DNA from: Chitinivorax tropicus
GTDB lineage: Bacteria > Pseudomonadota > Gammaproteobacteria > Burkholderiales > SCOH01
DNA length: 64,000 bases
NCBI RefSeq assembly: GCF_014202905.1
Contig: NZ_JACHHY010000021.1
Location: forward strand, 23,885-87,884
Direction of reading: 5' to 3'
Positions 17,040 through 27,354 of the stretch are shown here, piece by piece. How positions within the stretch are numbered: position 1 is the stretch's first letter; each line of letters opens with the position of its first letter. Position numbers and translations under genes: made by a program. The notes under the pieces are model-generated. The model did no database searches, was not told the origin of the DNA, and saw only the letters and a program-made list of their open reading frames with translations.

Positions 17040-18320
17040 ATGAGTGTGATTGCGGTTGTCGGTCTAGGCTATGTGGGCCTGCCGTTGGCTGTTGAATTCG
17101 GCAAGAAATTTCGCACAATCGGCTTTGATCTGTCTGAAGAAAAGGTTGTAGCCTATAAACGCTTCGTCGATCCGACTGGCGAGGTATCAACCGAAGATCT
17201 GCAGGCTTCCACCGGGCTGGAGCCCACGACAGATGCCAGCATGCTGCGCGAGGCCGATTTCGTGATCGTAGCGGTGCCGACCCCGGTCGATGAAGCCCAT
17301 CAGCCGGATTTCTCGCCCTTGATTTCCGCCAGCCGCAGCGTGGGCGCCAATCTGAAGCGGGGCGCAATCGTGGTGTATGAGTCCACCGTCTACCCAGGCG
17401 CCACGGAAGAAGAGTGCGTGCCCGTCCTGGAAAAACACTCGGGTATGAAGTGGGGTGTGGACTTCAATGTGGGCTATTCCCCTGAGCGGATCAACCCGGG
17501 CGACAAAGAGCATACCCTGACCCGGATCGTCAAAGTGGTGTCCGGTGATACACCGGAAACACTGGAAAAAGTGGCCAGCGTATATGGGGCGGTGATTACT
17601 GCAGGTGTCTACAAGGCCTCGTCGATCAAGGTTGCCGAAGCGGCCAAAGTCATCGAGAACACACAGCGGGATCTGAACATTGCGCTGATGAACGAGCTGG
17701 CGCTAATCTTCGACCGTATCGGCATCGATACCTTGGAAGTGTTGCAGGCTGCCGGCACCAAATGGAACTTCCTACCCTTCCGGCCTGGGCTGGTAGGGGG
17801 GCACTGCATCGGCGTGGACCCTTATTATCTGACCTATAAAGCAGACAAACTCGGCTATCACCCACAAGTGATCTTGGCAGGGCGGCGTATCAATGACGGC
17901 ATGGGTAAATTCGTTGCCGAGCAGACCGTCAAGCACATGATCCGCAATGGCTCCAGCGTAAAGGGCGCCAAGGTGATCGTCTATGGTTTGACCTTCAAGG
18001 AAAACTGCCCGGATCTGCGCAATTCGAAAGTGGTCGATATCATTGCCGAGCTCAAGAGCTACGGCGTGGACGTGATCGTGCATGACCCCGTGCCCGTGCC
18101 CGAGGAGGCGCAGCATGAATACGGTCTGACACTGACACCTTGGGACGCGCTGCCACAAGCCGAAGCCATGGTGATGGCGGTTGCCCATCAGGACTTCATG
18201 TCCCGCCCACTCTCTGATTTCCAGAGCAAGCTCAGGCCCAACGGTGTATTCATCGATGTGAAGAGCCAATTTGATCCAGCCAGATTGCGTGAGGCTGGGT
18301 TGACGGTCTGGCGCCTGTGA
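17040..18320 (+). CDS. tviB: Nucleotide-sugar 6-dehydrogenase, TviB/WbpA type (UDP-GlcNAc dehydrogenase)
   Basis: NAD-dependent four-electron oxidation of a UDP-N-acetylhexosamine to the uronic acid. The 426-aa protein has the Rossmann motif VAVVGLGYVGLPLAVEFG (N-terminal), PTPVDEAHQPD, YESTVYPGATEEECVP, the catalytic Cys in LVGGHCIGVDPYYL (about residue 260) and FKENCPDLRNSKV. From memory these stretches are very close to Salmonella TviB, so UDP-GlcNAc to UDP-GlcNAcA is the best guess; because wecB is adjacent, UDP-ManNAc oxidation (WecC role) is the alternative. The frame is open into wecB, but the ATG at 17040 has GTGAGG seven bases upstream and gives the correct N-terminus. Confidence 0.92.
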   Translation: MSVIAVVGLGYVGLPLAVEFGKKFRTIGFDLSEEKVVAYKRFVDPTGEVSTEDLQASTGLEPTTDASMLREADFVIVAVPTPVDEAHQPDFSPLISASRSVGANLKRGAIVVYESTVYPGATEEECVPVLEKHSGMKWGVDFNVGYSPERINPGDKEHTLTRIVKVVSGDTPETLEKVASVYGAVITAGVYKASSIKVAEAAKVIENTQRDLNIALMNELALIFDRIGIDTLEVLQAAGTKWNFLPFRPGLVGGHCIGVDPYYLTYKADKLGYHPQVILAGRRINDGMGKFVAEQTVKHMIRNGSSVKGAKVIVYGLTFKENCPDLRNSKVVDIIAELKSYGVDVIVHDPVPVPEEAQHEYGLTLTPWDALPQAEAMVMAVAHQDFMSRPLSDFQSKLRPNGVFIDVKSQFDPARLREAGLTVWRL

Positions 18321-18342
18321 CCGACGCTGGTGGAGGATAGGT

Positions 18343-19764
18343 ATGGCCTTGCATCCGGTCATCTTGTGTGGTGGTAGCGGCACACGCCTGTGGCCTATGT
18401 CCAGGGCAGCGCTGCCCAAGCAGTTCTTGTCCTTGGTATCTGACCGCACCATGCTGCAGGAAACAGTGACGCGGCTGTCTGGTCTGCCCGATCTGGCGCC
18501 GTCCGTGTTGATCTGTAACGAGGAGCACCGTTTTCTCGTTGCCGAGCAGTTGCGTGAAATCAAGCAGACGCCTGCGGCCATCCTGCTGGAGCCGGTCGGT
18601 CGTAATACCGCGCCAGCCGTGACCTTGGCCGCCTTGGCCTTGGTAGCGCGCGACCCGGATGCCTTGATGCTGGTGCTGCCGGCTGATCATGTGATCCGCG
18701 ATGTTGCGGCCTTCCACGCTGCAACGGCGGTGGCAGTGCAGGCGGCCAAGTCAGATCGGCTGGTCACGTTTGGCATTCGCCCAGACCGGCCCCACACCGG
18801 CTATGGCTATATCAAGCTTGGGACGGCACTGGAGCTGGAGGGCTGTCACCAAGTGGATCGCTTTGTCGAGAAGCCGGACTCAGCTACGGCAGAGGCATTC
18901 CTGGCAGCTGGTGATCATCTATGGAACAGTGGCATGTTCGTATTCAAGGCAAGCCGTTATCTTGAGGAGATCGCCAGATTCCAGCCTGCCATGCTGCAGA
19001 TCTGTCGGCAGGCCATTGCCGCTGCCGTTCAGGATCTGGATTTCTGCCGGATACCTGCAGAGACATTCACGACCTGCCCATCTGATTCAATCGATTACGC
19101 CGTCATGGAAAAGACCGATGCCGCAGTGGTCGTGCCCGTGAATCTCGGCTGGAGCGATGTCGGGTCGTGGCAGGCTCTGTGGGAAGTGGCCGGCAAGGAT
19201 GGCGCGGGGAATGTGACCCGGGGTGATGTCTACCTGGAAGCTGTTCAAAACAGCTATGTGCGCGCCGATAGCAAAATGGTTGCCGTGATTGGCTTGGATG
19301 ATGTGGTGGTGGTCGAAACTGCTGATGCCGTGCTGGTATCGCACAAAGACTGCGCGCAGAACGTGAAGAACGTGGTGTCACGACTGAATGCTCAGTCCCG
19401 CACCGAATCCACCTTCCACCGGCGGGTGTATCGCCCTTGGGGTAGCTATGAGGGCATCGACGCCGGGCCCCGTTATCAAGTCAAGCGGATCACCGTTCAA
19501 CCAGGCCAGAAGCTCTCGCTGCAAATGCACCATCATCGCGCCGAGCATTGGGTGGTCGTGAGCGGTACGGCGAGGGTGACTTGTGACAGTGAAAGCAAGC
19601 TGCTGGCCGAAAACCAATCAACCTACATTCCCTTGGGCGCCAGCCATCGGCTGGAAAACCCGGGCAAGCTGCCGCTGGAGATCATCGAAGTCCAATCCGG
19701 TGCCTATCTGGGGGAGGATGACATCGTGCGCTTCGAAGATGTCTATCACCGCGATCAGCCCTGA
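18343..19764 (+). CDS. manC: Mannose-1-phosphate guanylyltransferase / mannose-6-phosphate isomerase
   Basis: Bifunctional enzyme of 473 aa of the ManC/AlgA/CpsB family that makes GDP-mannose. The N-terminal nucleotidyltransferase has LCGGSGTRLWPMSR (about 8-21), PKQFL and RFVEKPDSATAEAF. The C-terminal cupin isomerase has YQVKRITVQPGQKLSLQMHH and HWVVVSGTARV. The start has GGAGGATAGGT upstream of ATG. It is the last gene of the nucleotide-sugar set and is followed by a good terminator. No glycosyltransferase, flippase or polymerase lies nearby, so the polysaccharide using these precursors is encoded elsewhere. Confidence 0.93.
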   Translation: MALHPVILCGGSGTRLWPMSRAALPKQFLSLVSDRTMLQETVTRLSGLPDLAPSVLICNEEHRFLVAEQLREIKQTPAAILLEPVGRNTAPAVTLAALALVARDPDALMLVLPADHVIRDVAAFHAATAVAVQAAKSDRLVTFGIRPDRPHTGYGYIKLGTALELEGCHQVDRFVEKPDSATAEAFLAAGDHLWNSGMFVFKASRYLEEIARFQPAMLQICRQAIAAAVQDLDFCRIPAETFTTCPSDSIDYAVMEKTDAAVVVPVNLGWSDVGSWQALWEVAGKDGAGNVTRGDVYLEAVQNSYVRADSKMVAVIGLDDVVVVETADAVLVSHKDCAQNVKNVVSRLNAQSRTESTFHRRVYRPWGSYEGIDAGPRYQVKRITVQPGQKLSLQMHHHRAEHWVVVSGTARVTCDSESKLLAENQSTYIPLGASHRLENPGKLPLEIIEVQSGAYLGEDDIVRFEDVYHRDQP

Positions 19765-19790
19765 ATCATCCATCCTGCTGAGGGTGAACC

Positions 19791-19818
19791 AAGCCTGGTG
19801 AAAGCCAGGCTTTGTTTT
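19791..19818 (+). terminator. Rho-independent terminator after manC
   Basis: AAGCCTGG at 19791-19798 and CCAGGCTT at 19805-19812 form an 8-bp stem with a 6-base loop, followed by TGTTTTG. It ends the nucleotide-sugar operon before ilvE. Confidence 0.85.
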
Positions 19819-19891
19819 GTCTGGCACAGCGATCTGGCACGAAATCGGTTAAAATGAAGCTTTGCGACACCAATCAAATGAGGAGTGCATT

Positions 19892-20815
19892 ATGTCGATG
19901 GCTGATCGTGACGGCCTGATCTGGTACGACGGTAAGATGGTGCCGTGGCGCGACGCGACCACGCATGTGCTGACCCACACATTGCATTACGGCATGGGTG
20001 TGTTTGAGGGCGTGCGTGCTTATAAGACAGCCGAAGGTCCGGCAATTTTCCGCCTGCAGGATCATACCGATCGCCTGTTCCGTTCGGCGCACATTCTGGG
20101 CATGAAGCTACCTTATACCAAAGCACAGCTGAATCAGGCACAGCTTGATGCCATCAAGCTAAATGGCCTGGAGTCCGGTTACATCCGCCCGATGGCTTTT
20201 TATGGTGCCGAGGCGATGGGTATCTCTGCCAGAACCCTGTCTACACATGTCATCGTCGCAGCATGGCCATGGGGGGCCTATCTGGGCGCAGAGGCGCTGG
20301 AGAAAGGCATCCGGGTCAAGACGTCTTCATTCACTCGCCATCACGTCAACATCACCATGTGCAAGGCCAAGGCCAATGGCAACTACATGAACTCGATCCT
20401 GGCCAATCGCGAGGCTGAACAGGACGGGTACGATGAGGCCTTGTTGCTGGATGTGGATGGTTTTGTGGCCGAGGGTTCTGGTGAAAACATCTTCATCGTC
20501 CGCAAGGGCAAGCTGTATACGCCAGATCTGACCTCCGCCCTGGAAGGCATCACCCGCGACACGATCGTTCAGCTGGCAGGTGAATTGGGTATCGAAGTCG
20601 TCGAAAAACGGATCACCCGTGACGAAGTCTATACTGCTGATGAAGCATTCTTCACCGGCACGGCGGCTGAAGTGACGCCTATCCGCGAGCTGGATAATCG
20701 CATGATTGGCGAAGGGGTACGCGGCCCGGTGACTACCCGCCTGCAGCAACTCTATTTTGACTGTGTGACCGGCAAGTCCGAGCAGCATCGAGACTGGCTG
20801 ACCTTTGTGAAGTGA
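19892..20815 (+). CDS. ilvE: Branched-chain amino-acid aminotransferase
   Basis: PLP-dependent class IV aminotransferase of 307 aa that performs the last step of Leu, Ile and Val synthesis. Hallmarks are HTLHYGMGVFEGVRAY, the PLP-Lys in CKAKANGNYMNSILA (about residue 160), DGFVAEGSGENIF and FFTGTAAEVTPI. AGGAG lies eight bases before the ATG at 19892; the longer frame from 19862 has no such site. It is followed by a CHCC zinc-finger gene after only 7 bases, a pairing frequent in beta-proteobacteria. Confidence 0.96.
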   Translation: MSMADRDGLIWYDGKMVPWRDATTHVLTHTLHYGMGVFEGVRAYKTAEGPAIFRLQDHTDRLFRSAHILGMKLPYTKAQLNQAQLDAIKLNGLESGYIRPMAFYGAEAMGISARTLSTHVIVAAWPWGAYLGAEALEKGIRVKTSSFTRHHVNITMCKAKANGNYMNSILANREAEQDGYDEALLLDVDGFVAEGSGENIFIVRKGKLYTPDLTSALEGITRDTIVQLAGELGIEVVEKRITRDEVYTADEAFFTGTAAEVTPIRELDNRMIGEGVRGPVTTRLQQLYFDCVTGKSEQHRDWLTFVK

Positions 20816-20822
20816 GTGATCC

Positions 20823-21029
20823 ATGGCTGAAACAAAAGAGCTGAGTCAGCGCATCATCGAAGTATCTGATCAGGATCTGCCCTTGCATTGTCCAATGCCT
20901 GACATGTTGAAATGGAATGCCCATCCACGTGTCTTCCTGGCCATTGAAAAGACTGGCGAGGCCAAGTGCCCATACTGTGGCACTGACTACAAACTGAAGG
21001 GTGGCCCTCGACAGGGCGGCCATCACTGA
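20823..21029 (+). CDS. CHCC-type zinc-finger protein
   Basis: Small protein of 68 aa with the zf-CHCC pattern, related to the zinc-binding domain of mitochondrial complex I subunit NDUFS6. Candidate ligands are Cys in LHCPMPDM, His in WNAHPRVFL and the two Cys of KCPYCGTDYKL. Its biochemical role in bacteria is not established. It lies 7 bases after ilvE and is followed by a strong terminator, so ilvE and this gene form a two-gene unit. Confidence 0.88.
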   Translation: MAETKELSQRIIEVSDQDLPLHCPMPDMLKWNAHPRVFLAIEKTGEAKCPYCGTDYKLKGGPRQGGHH

Positions 21030-21038
21030 TCCGCCATG

Positions 21039-21066
21039 CCGGCGCCTTGGGCGCCGGTTTCATTTT
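21039..21066 (+). terminator. Rho-independent terminator after the zinc-finger gene
   Basis: CCGGCGCC at 21039-21046 pairs with GGCGCCGG at 21050-21057 around a 3-base loop, followed by TTTCATTTT. It separates the ilvE unit from waaF. Confidence 0.85.
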
Positions 21067-21074
21067 GCATTCTT

Positions 21075-22106
21075 ATGACTCGAATTCTCGTCGTTGCGCC
21101 GTCTTGGGTCGGTGATTGTGTCATGGCCGAGCCCCTGTACCGTCAGCTGGCGGCGCGCCATCCCGATCTGCAGTTGGATGTATTGGCACCTGCCTGGACG
21201 CTGCCCTTGCACAGCCGGATGGCAACCGTCACACAAACACTCGACAACCCCTTTGCCCATGGTCAACTACGACTAACGGATCGATACCGTCTAGGGCGGC
21301 AGTTGCGTGCGGGCCACTATCAGCAAGCCATCATCTTGCCGAATTCACTGAAATCGGCCCTGATTCCCTGGTTTGCTGGGATTCCTCAACGAACAGGCTA
21401 CCTTGGCGAACAGCGTTATGGCCTGCTCAATGACTGGCGGAAACTGAACGAACAGGCTGTGCCCAGAATGGTGGATCGCTTTGTCCAACTGGCAGTGCCT
21501 GAGCATGAGTCAGCGGCTGTGATGGCTGCCAACCCCAAGCTGGTGGTCAGCGAGCAGAGCGTGCTGCAGGCGTTGCGGGACAAGGGGTTGACCACCTCCC
21601 GCCCGGTCTTGGCATTTTGTCCAGGCGCTGAATATGGGCCTGCCAAGCGTTGGCCGGCTCGGCATTTTGCTGCCTTGGGTCGCTTGGCCGTGGCGCGAGG
21701 GGCGCAGATCTGGGTATTGGGCTCTCATAAAGAGCAATCGATAGGCCAGGAAATCGTGGCTGCAATCGGTCAGTCGGCTGTGAACCTATGCGGTGAAACA
21801 TCATTGGCGCAGGCCATTGATCTATTATCCTTGGCAAAAGCAGTTGTGACCAATGACTCTGGGTTGATGCATGTTGCTGCGGCATTGGAGCGTCCGGTAT
21901 TTGCAGTATATGGTTCATCCAGTCCGATATTCACGCCACCATTGAGCGATCAGGCTGAAATCATCACCTTGAATCTGCAATGCAGCCCCTGTTTCAAGCG
22001 GGCTTGCCCGTTGGGCCATATGAATTGCCTGAACCAGCTTGATGCTGATCTCGTGTGGAAGAGCATGCAAGGTATCTTTGCATCCTTGACTGAATCTGCC
22101 GATTGA
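21075..22106 (+). CDS. waaF: ADP-heptose:LPS heptosyltransferase II
   Basis: GT9 glycosyltransferase of about 343 aa that adds the second heptose to the LPS inner core on the cytoplasmic face of the inner membrane. The N-terminus TRILVVAPSWVGDCVMAEPL and the C-terminal SLAKAVVTNDSGLMHVAAAL plus FAVYGSSSPIFTPPL are characteristic of WaaF. The start is ATG at 21075. No good ribosome-binding site is visible because the upstream bases form the terminator of the previous gene; the open frame extends to 21036 but that would run through the hairpin. A 285-base gap follows before the next gene. Confidence 0.92.
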   Translation: MTRILVVAPSWVGDCVMAEPLYRQLAARHPDLQLDVLAPAWTLPLHSRMATVTQTLDNPFAHGQLRLTDRYRLGRQLRAGHYQQAIILPNSLKSALIPWFAGIPQRTGYLGEQRYGLLNDWRKLNEQAVPRMVDRFVQLAVPEHESAAVMAANPKLVVSEQSVLQALRDKGLTTSRPVLAFCPGAEYGPAKRWPARHFAALGRLAVARGAQIWVLGSHKEQSIGQEIVAAIGQSAVNLCGETSLAQAIDLLSLAKAVVTNDSGLMHVAAALERPVFAVYGSSSPIFTPPLSDQAEIITLNLQCSPCFKRACPLGHMNCLNQLDADLVWKSMQGIFASLTESAD

Positions 22107-22391
22107 GTGGCTTCCAATATCTGAATGCTATTTATTTATCCGTAGATTAAGTTTAAGATCATTAGAGAACCTACCTAAATAATAATATTCATTTTCCTGC
22201 ATTTATCGAAATGGGCGCTTTTACGTGGCTGTCATTTCGGGCTTGAGTCCGAAATCAGGCAGGCGCGAGCCGTGAGCCTCGTCAGCGGAGCATGGCAACG
22301 AGCAGCTTGTGACAATTTGGCAGCGATGTGCAGATGGGTTGGGTGGTACATAGCGTTTTGGTAAGTGTTTTTATGATTGGTGAGGCACACG
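22107..22391. other. Intergenic region between waaF and the GGDEF/EAL gene
   Basis: The first 100 bases are AT-rich (around 22120-22200) and could hold a promoter; the rest is GC-richer. GGTGAGG at 22379-22385 is a good ribosome-binding site for the TTG at 22392. No gene or terminator was recognised. Confidence 0.45.
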
Positions 22392-25300
22392 TTGGTAGCA
22401 GCGCTCAAAAGTCGATGGTTTCGGATCTGTGCAGGTCAGACAGGCTGGACGATTCTCTTTGCGGCGGGGTTGTTGGCGGGGGCTCTGCTCGGGTTCCGGT
22501 TGGGGTGCGGTAACCAGCCCATACCACTGCTTTGGCCACCGTCTGGCATTGCATTGGCCGGTTTGTTGTTGACCGGCATGCGTGTGCTGTGGGTGATCCC
22601 GATGGTGACGCTGATACTGGGCTGGGCGCTTGGTCAGCCTCTGATCGGCACCTTGGCAATCGCCATAGGCTCGACGCTTGGTTCTGCGCTGAGCGCCAAA
22701 CTGCTGAATGTCTACAGTCAGCGCGACAGGATGCTGTCATCTTTACGCAATGTCGGTCTGCTGATCCTGATTGGTGCCATGTTCAATGGCGCCATTTCTG
22801 CAAGCTTCAGTGCATTGGCGCTGTACTCCCCCAGCACGCTCAGCACGCACTCACTGAATGAAACCTGGCTGATGCGCTGGCTGGCAGAGGTTGCCGGGGT
22901 ACTGCTGATCACCCCCTTGATACTGGCGATTGCTGAAAAGGTGCGGGAATTCTGGCACCGCCGGGCTGTGGAGCTGCTGACCCTGTCCGGTCTGACCATT
23001 CTAATTAGCTACATCGTGTTCGGTGGGTATGCTCTGCCCGCCACGCCCCATCTGACATTGCAATTTGTGATTTTCCCGCTGATCGTGTGGGGTGCAGTCC
23101 GCTTCGGTCATGTCGGCTCTGGTGTGGTGGCCTTGCTGGCGTCCATCATTGCCGCCTGGTCGATGTTGAGCGGTGATCTGAGTGGCGCGTCGGGTTTCGA
23201 AAAGACCTTCTTCCTGTTTGCGTTCATGTCCGTCATGGCCAGTGCGGGCTTGATTCTGGCGGCCACCATCGAAGAGCGCAGGTTGACGGTGGACATGCTG
23301 CATGAGCACCGATTACAAGCGCAGTCGGTGCTCAACAACATGCAGACGCTGTTCTACACCAAAGACCTCAAAGGCTGTTATTCCCTGGTCAACCGTGAAT
23401 TTGCCGAGCTGTTCGGCTTGGCTGGTCGAGATGTCATCGGTTGCACGGCGTTCGACCTGCTCCGGCCTGATGAGGCGCGCAGCCAGCAGGCCAATGATAC
23501 CCTGGTACTGAGCGCCGAGAAGAATATCCAGTTTGAGGAAAGTTTCGAGCTGGAAGGGGTGGCCCATACCTATCTGGTCAATAAATTTCCTCTCTACGAC
23601 CGCAATGGGCGATTGATCGGGCTGTGCGCGAATGGGATCGACATCACCGAGCGCAAGCGGGCAGAAGCTGAGTCGGCAGCCGCGCAGGCGCGGTTTCGCG
23701 CATTGGTCGAATCCCCACTGGCGGGCATTGCCATCATCCAAAACGATCATGTTGCCTATGCCAACCCTGAGTTGGCCAATATACTTGGATTCCCAGTCGA
23801 TGAGCTGACTGGTCGGGCATTTTCGTCCGTCATCTGGCCCGATGATCGCATCATGCTGCATAAGCAGCTGGCGGCTGATGCCCACCATCGAGGGCCCGGT
23901 CGTCGCATTGCGGTCAAGATCCGTCACCGTGACGGCTCCCCGATAGACGTGGAATTGCACACCCGGCGTTTTGATTACAACGGCAAGGTGGCAACCTTCG
24001 GCCTGTTTCTCGATATGCGCCAACGTCTGGAGACCGAACGCCAGTTGGAGCTGTTTGGCCGAGTGTTTCAGCACTCCACCGATGCGATCTGTGTGGCGGA
24101 CAAAGACGAATGCATCCAATCGGTGAATGATGCATTTCTGCGAATCACCGGCTATGAAGAGTCGGACATACTCGGTAAGCCCATGTCGATGCTGACCCGA
24201 GCCGTACCCCAGGCGCAATGTGATCAGGTGCGGCACCAGTTGCAGGATCAAGGCTATTGGCATGGTGAATACTTGGTGTGCAGCCGACATGATGAGGTAT
24301 TCCCGGTCTGGTTGAGCGTATTCGTTTTGCGTCAGACAGAGGGCTTGATCACCAATGTGGTGTCGATATTCAGTGATATCTCTGAGCTGAAGCAGGCGGA
24401 AGTCGCCAAGCAGCAGGCGGAAGGGAAGTTCCGTGCGCTGGTCGAGTTATCGCTGGTCGGTTTCTACATCGTTCAGGACGACATCCTTCACTATGCCAAT
24501 CCCACCTTGGCGGAAATGGTTGGTCACGATCAGCAGGCCATGGCGGGGCGTGAGGTGAATGATTTCATTGCACCGGACGACTGGATGTTGGTGCAGCAAA
24601 ACCACCGGCTGCGGCTGACCGGTGAAATTGACCACCTGCGCTATACCTTCCGCATCCGGCACCGCGATGGTCATCTGGTGGATGTCGAGGCGCATGGTCG
24701 GCGCTTTGAGTTCAACGGGCGGCCTGCCATCATCGGCATGTTGATCGATATCAGCGAACGGGTGAAGCAGGAGCGTCAGTTGCGCTTGGCGGCGAAGGTC
24801 TTCGACAATGCGCAGGAGGGCATCCTGATCACCGATGCCAATGCCGAAATCATTGCCACCAACCCTGCATTCAGTCGTATCACCGGTTTCGAAGGAGGGG
24901 GGACGATCGGCAAGGTTTCCCGGATGTTCCGTGATGGGCGGGATTATGGCGAAATCAATCAGGATATGCTGATGAGCCTGGAGATGTCTGGCCATTGGCA
25001 AGGAGAGCTGGTTGATCGGCGTAGCAATGGCGATGCCTATCCTGCCTGGCTGAGCATCAGTGCAGTCCGGGATGACCAAGGGCGGATCTCGAACTATGTA
25101 GGCGTCTTCTCCGATATCACCAGTCGTAAAGAGGCGGAAGAGCGCCTGCATTTCCTCGCCAATCATGATGCCTTGACCAGGCTGCCCAATCGCGCACGTC
25201 TGCACGAGCGGCTTGAGCAGTCCTTGTTCAGATTGCATGGCCACGCCCATCAGCTGGCAGTGCTGTTCATTGATCTCGATCGATTCAAGACCATCAACGA

Positions 25301-26507
25301 TACCCTGGGGCACCATGCTGGCGACCAGCTGCTGAAGGAGGTGGCGGTACGCCTCAAGCGCTGTGTCAAAGAGTGGGATCTGATCGCCCGCCTGGGAGGG
25401 GATGAATTCACGGTTGTCATGGAGAACATCACGGACGTTCAGCACGTGGCAGGCGTGGCCGAGCGTTTGTTGCACACCTTGGGCCAGCCATTCATGCTGG
25501 AGCAGCAGGAGCTGTTCATTACCGCCAGCATCGGCATCGCCATGGCACCGATCGATGGCTCGGATGCGGCATCCTTGCTGAAGAACGCCGACATCGCCAT
25601 GTATCGCGCAAAAGAGCTGGGCAAGAATACCTATCAGTTCTTCGCATCTGAGATGAATGCCTTGGCCATGGAACATCTGGTCATGGAAAGCAGCTTGCGC
25701 TACGCCTTGGAGCGTAGGGAATTCGAGCTCCATTACCAGGTTCAGGTGGAGTTGCTGCAACATCGGATCATCGGGATGGAGGCGCTGGTGCGTTGGCGGC
25801 ATCCGGAGCTGGGCTTGGTTGCGCCGGCACGGTTCATCCCATTGGCGGAGGAAAATGGCTTCATCGTGCCGATCGGAGAGTGGGTGCTGTTGACCGCCTG
25901 TCAGCAGGCGAAACGATGGCAGGAGGCAGGGTATCCGCCAGTCAGGATGGCGGTCAATCTGTCACCTCGCCAATTCCGTCCGTTCAGCTTGGTGCAGTCT
26001 GTGCGCAATGCCTTGGCACTGTCCGGCCTAGCTCCCGAATGGCTGGAGCTGGAAATCACCGAGAGCATGATCATGCGGGATGCCGAAGAGGCGATCGAAA
26101 TCATGTCAGAGTTGAAGGCCATGGGTGTGCAGTTGTCGATCGACGATTTTGGCACTGGCTACTCATCCTTGAATAATCTGAAGCATTTCCCCATCCACAA
26201 TCTGAAGATCGATGGTTCCTTCATCGCAGGTGTACCTGGCGATGGAGAGGATACCGCCATCACCGAGGTGATCATCACCATGGCCAAGCGCCTGGGCCTG
26301 AGTGTGGTGGCAGAAGGCGTGGAGCGTATGGAACAATTGCTTTTCCTGCGTGAGAATGGCTGTGATCTGGTGCAAGGGTTCATGTTCAGCGAACCCAGAC
26401 CCGCCGAGGAAATCGAGCTTCTGTTCACGGCGCTTGGCATTTATCAAGTACATCGTCACAATGTGCACCCTCCTGATTTGAAGCCCACATCGTTGGAACA
26501 CGTTTGA
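22392..26507 (+). CDS. MASE1-PAS(multiple)-GGDEF-EAL cyclic-di-GMP protein
   Basis: Very large inner-membrane signalling protein of about 1371 aa. The N-terminal 290 residues hold multiple membrane helices with the [13 protein letters not shown] signature of a MASE1 sensor. About five PAS-like units follow (about 320-925), each ending in DITERKR-like linkers ([44 protein letters not shown]). The GGDEF domain (about 925-1095) has an intact RLGGDEF at about residue 1002 and the EAL domain (about 1110-1365) an intact GMEALVRW at about 1130, so both diguanylate cyclase and phosphodiesterase activities are possible. No in-frame ATG exists near the N-terminus; TTG at 22392 has GGTGAGG six bases upstream. 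TTG 22377 and GTG 22380 are alternatives. Confidence 0.92.
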   Translation: MVAALKSRWFRICAGQTGWTILFAAGLLAGALLGFRLGCGNQPIPLLWPPSGIALAGLLLTGMRVLWVIPMVTLILGWALGQPLIGTLAIAIGSTLGSALSAKLLNVYSQRDRMLSSLRNVGLLILIGAMFNGAISASFSALALYSPSTLSTHSLNETWLMRWLAEVAGVLLITPLILAIAEKVREFWHRRAVELLTLSGLTILISYIVFGGYALPATPHLTLQFVIFPLIVWGAVRFGHVGSGVVALLASIIAAWSMLSGDLSGASGFEKTFFLFAFMSVMASAGLILAATIEERRLTVDMLHEHRLQAQSVLNNMQTLFYTKDLKGCYSLVNREFAELFGLAGRDVIGCTAFDLLRPDEARSQQANDTLVLSAEKNIQFEESFELEGVAHTYLVNKFPLYDRNGRLIGLCANGIDITERKRAEAESAAAQARFRALVESPLAGIAIIQNDHVAYANPELANILGFPVDELTGRAFSSVIWPDDRIMLHKQLAADAHHRGPGRRIAVKIRHRDGSPIDVELHTRRFDYNGKVATFGLFLDMRQRLETERQLELFGRVFQHSTDAICVADKDECIQSVNDAFLRITGYEESDILGKPMSMLTRAVPQAQCDQVRHQLQDQGYWHGEYLVCSRHDEVFPVWLSVFVLRQTEGLITNVVSIFSDISELKQAEVAKQQAEGKFRALVELSLVGFYIVQDDILHYANPTLAEMVGHDQQAMAGREVNDFIAPDDWMLVQQNHRLRLTGEIDHLRYTFRIRHRDGHLVDVEAHGRRFEFNGRPAIIGMLIDISERVKQERQLRLAAKVFDNAQEGILITDANAEIIATNPAFSRITGFEGGGTIGKVSRMFRDGRDYGEINQDMLMSLEMSGHWQGELVDRRSNGDAYPAWLSISAVRDDQGRISNYVGVFSDITSRKEAEERLHFLANHDALTRLPNRARLHERLEQSLFRLHGHAHQLAVLFIDLDRFKTINDTLGHHAGDQLLKEVAVRLKRCVKEWDLIARLGGDEFTVVMENITDVQHVAGVAERLLHTLGQPFMLEQQELFITASIGIAMAPIDGSDAASLLKNADIAMYRAKELGKNTYQFFASEMNALAMEHLVMESSLRYALERREFELHYQVQVELLQHRIIGMEALVRWRHPELGLVAPARFIPLAEENGFIVPIGEWVLLTACQQAKRWQEAGYPPVRMAVNLSPRQFRPFSLVQSVRNALALSGLAPEWLELEITESMIMRDAEEAIEIMSELKAMGVQLSIDDFGTGYSSLNNLKHFPIHNLKIDGSFIAGVPGDGEDTAITEVIITMAKRLGLSVVAEGVERMEQLLFLRENGCDLVQGFMFSEPRPAEEIELLFTALGIYQVHRHNVHPPDLKPTSLEHV

Positions 26508-27250
26508 ACTCAAAAATCATCTTCGGCTTTCATGCCGTCAATGCGCGTTTGCGCCACTTTCCTGGCAGCGTTCAGGAGCTCTATTTACTCAACCAGCGGC
26601 AGGACCCCCGCGCCAAGGATGTGGAGCACACGGCCAATCAAGCTGGTGTCCGCATCATTCCGGTGGATATGCAACGACTGGATGGCTTGGTCGGAGCCGG
26701 GCGTCATCAAGGCGTAGCGGCCTTGATCGATCTTGGCAAAAGCCATGTCACTTTGGATGACGTACTGGATCAGCTGACCGAGCCTCCTATGCTATTGATT
26801 CTGGATGGCGTGACAGACCCCCATAATCTGGGCGCATGCCTGCGGGTGGCTGATGCCATGGGTGCACACGCAGTGGTGGCCCCCAAGGATAAATCGGTCG
26901 GCCTGAATGCAACCGTCTCGAAAGTCGCCTGTGGCGCTGCTGAGGTCATGCCTTATGTCACGGTCACCAATCTGGCGCGGACCTTGCGCGACCTGAAAGA
27001 TCGCGGAGTGTGGATAGCGGGCACCGCAGCCGATGGCGACACAGACCTGTTTCATTTCGAACAGACCGGCCCGCTTGCCTGGGTGCTGGGTGCGGAAGGC
27101 TCAGGCCTGCGCAGGTTGACCCGAGAGCACTGCGATGTCATGGTCAGCATCCCTATGTTTGGCACTGTCGAAAGCCTGAATGTATCTGTGGCATCCGGCC
27201 TGTGCTTGGCTGAAAGCCGTCGGCAACGCGTCTTGGCTGGTGTGAAGTGA
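26504..27250 (+). CDS. rlmB: 23S rRNA (guanosine-2251-2'-O)-methyltransferase RlmB
   Basis: SpoU/TrmH-family methyltransferase of 248 aa acting on the peptidyl-transferase region of 23S rRNA. The N-terminal substrate-binding domain starts [16 protein letters not shown]. The SPOUT domain has [31 protein letters not shown] and [15 protein letters not shown] with the deep trefoil knot. The start is a TTG whose last bases overlap the TGA of the previous gene (TTGA), with TTGGAA upstream; translational coupling to the signalling gene is likely. Confidence 0.95.
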   Translation: MNSKIIFGFHAVNARLRHFPGSVQELYLLNQRQDPRAKDVEHTANQAGVRIIPVDMQRLDGLVGAGRHQGVAALIDLGKSHVTLDDVLDQLTEPPMLLILDGVTDPHNLGACLRVADAMGAHAVVAPKDKSVGLNATVSKVACGAAEVMPYVTVTNLARTLRDLKDRGVWIAGTAADGDTDLFHFEQTGPLAWVLGAEGSGLRRLTREHCDVMVSIPMFGTVESLNVSVASGLCLAESRRQRVLAGVK

Positions 27251-27302
27251 TTTACCGCTGGTCATTGGTCGAGTAGTCGTTTATACTGCTTCGTTTCCCC
27301 AA

Positions 27303-27337
27303 CCCTTGCCTTACCGGAACGCATACGGGAGGCTTTT
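27303..27337 (+). promoter_or_regulatory. Candidate S6:S18 autoregulatory leader of rpsF
   Basis: The rpsF leader contains GCCTTACCGGAACG followed by CATACGGGAGGC. GCCT can pair with AGGC and CCG with CGG, leaving GAACGCATA as the loop. A CCG-containing hairpin just before rpsF is the hallmark of the ribosomal leader bound by the bS6:bS18 pair in many bacteria. Assignment is by resemblance only. Confidence 0.4.
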
Positions 27338-27354
27338 TCCAAAAGGAGTGATTA

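Noticed and set aside
24447..25802. 451-codon minus-strand open frame inside the GGDEF/EAL gene
   Set aside because: It is fully antisense to clear PAS, GGDEF and EAL coding sequence and has no recognisable motif.
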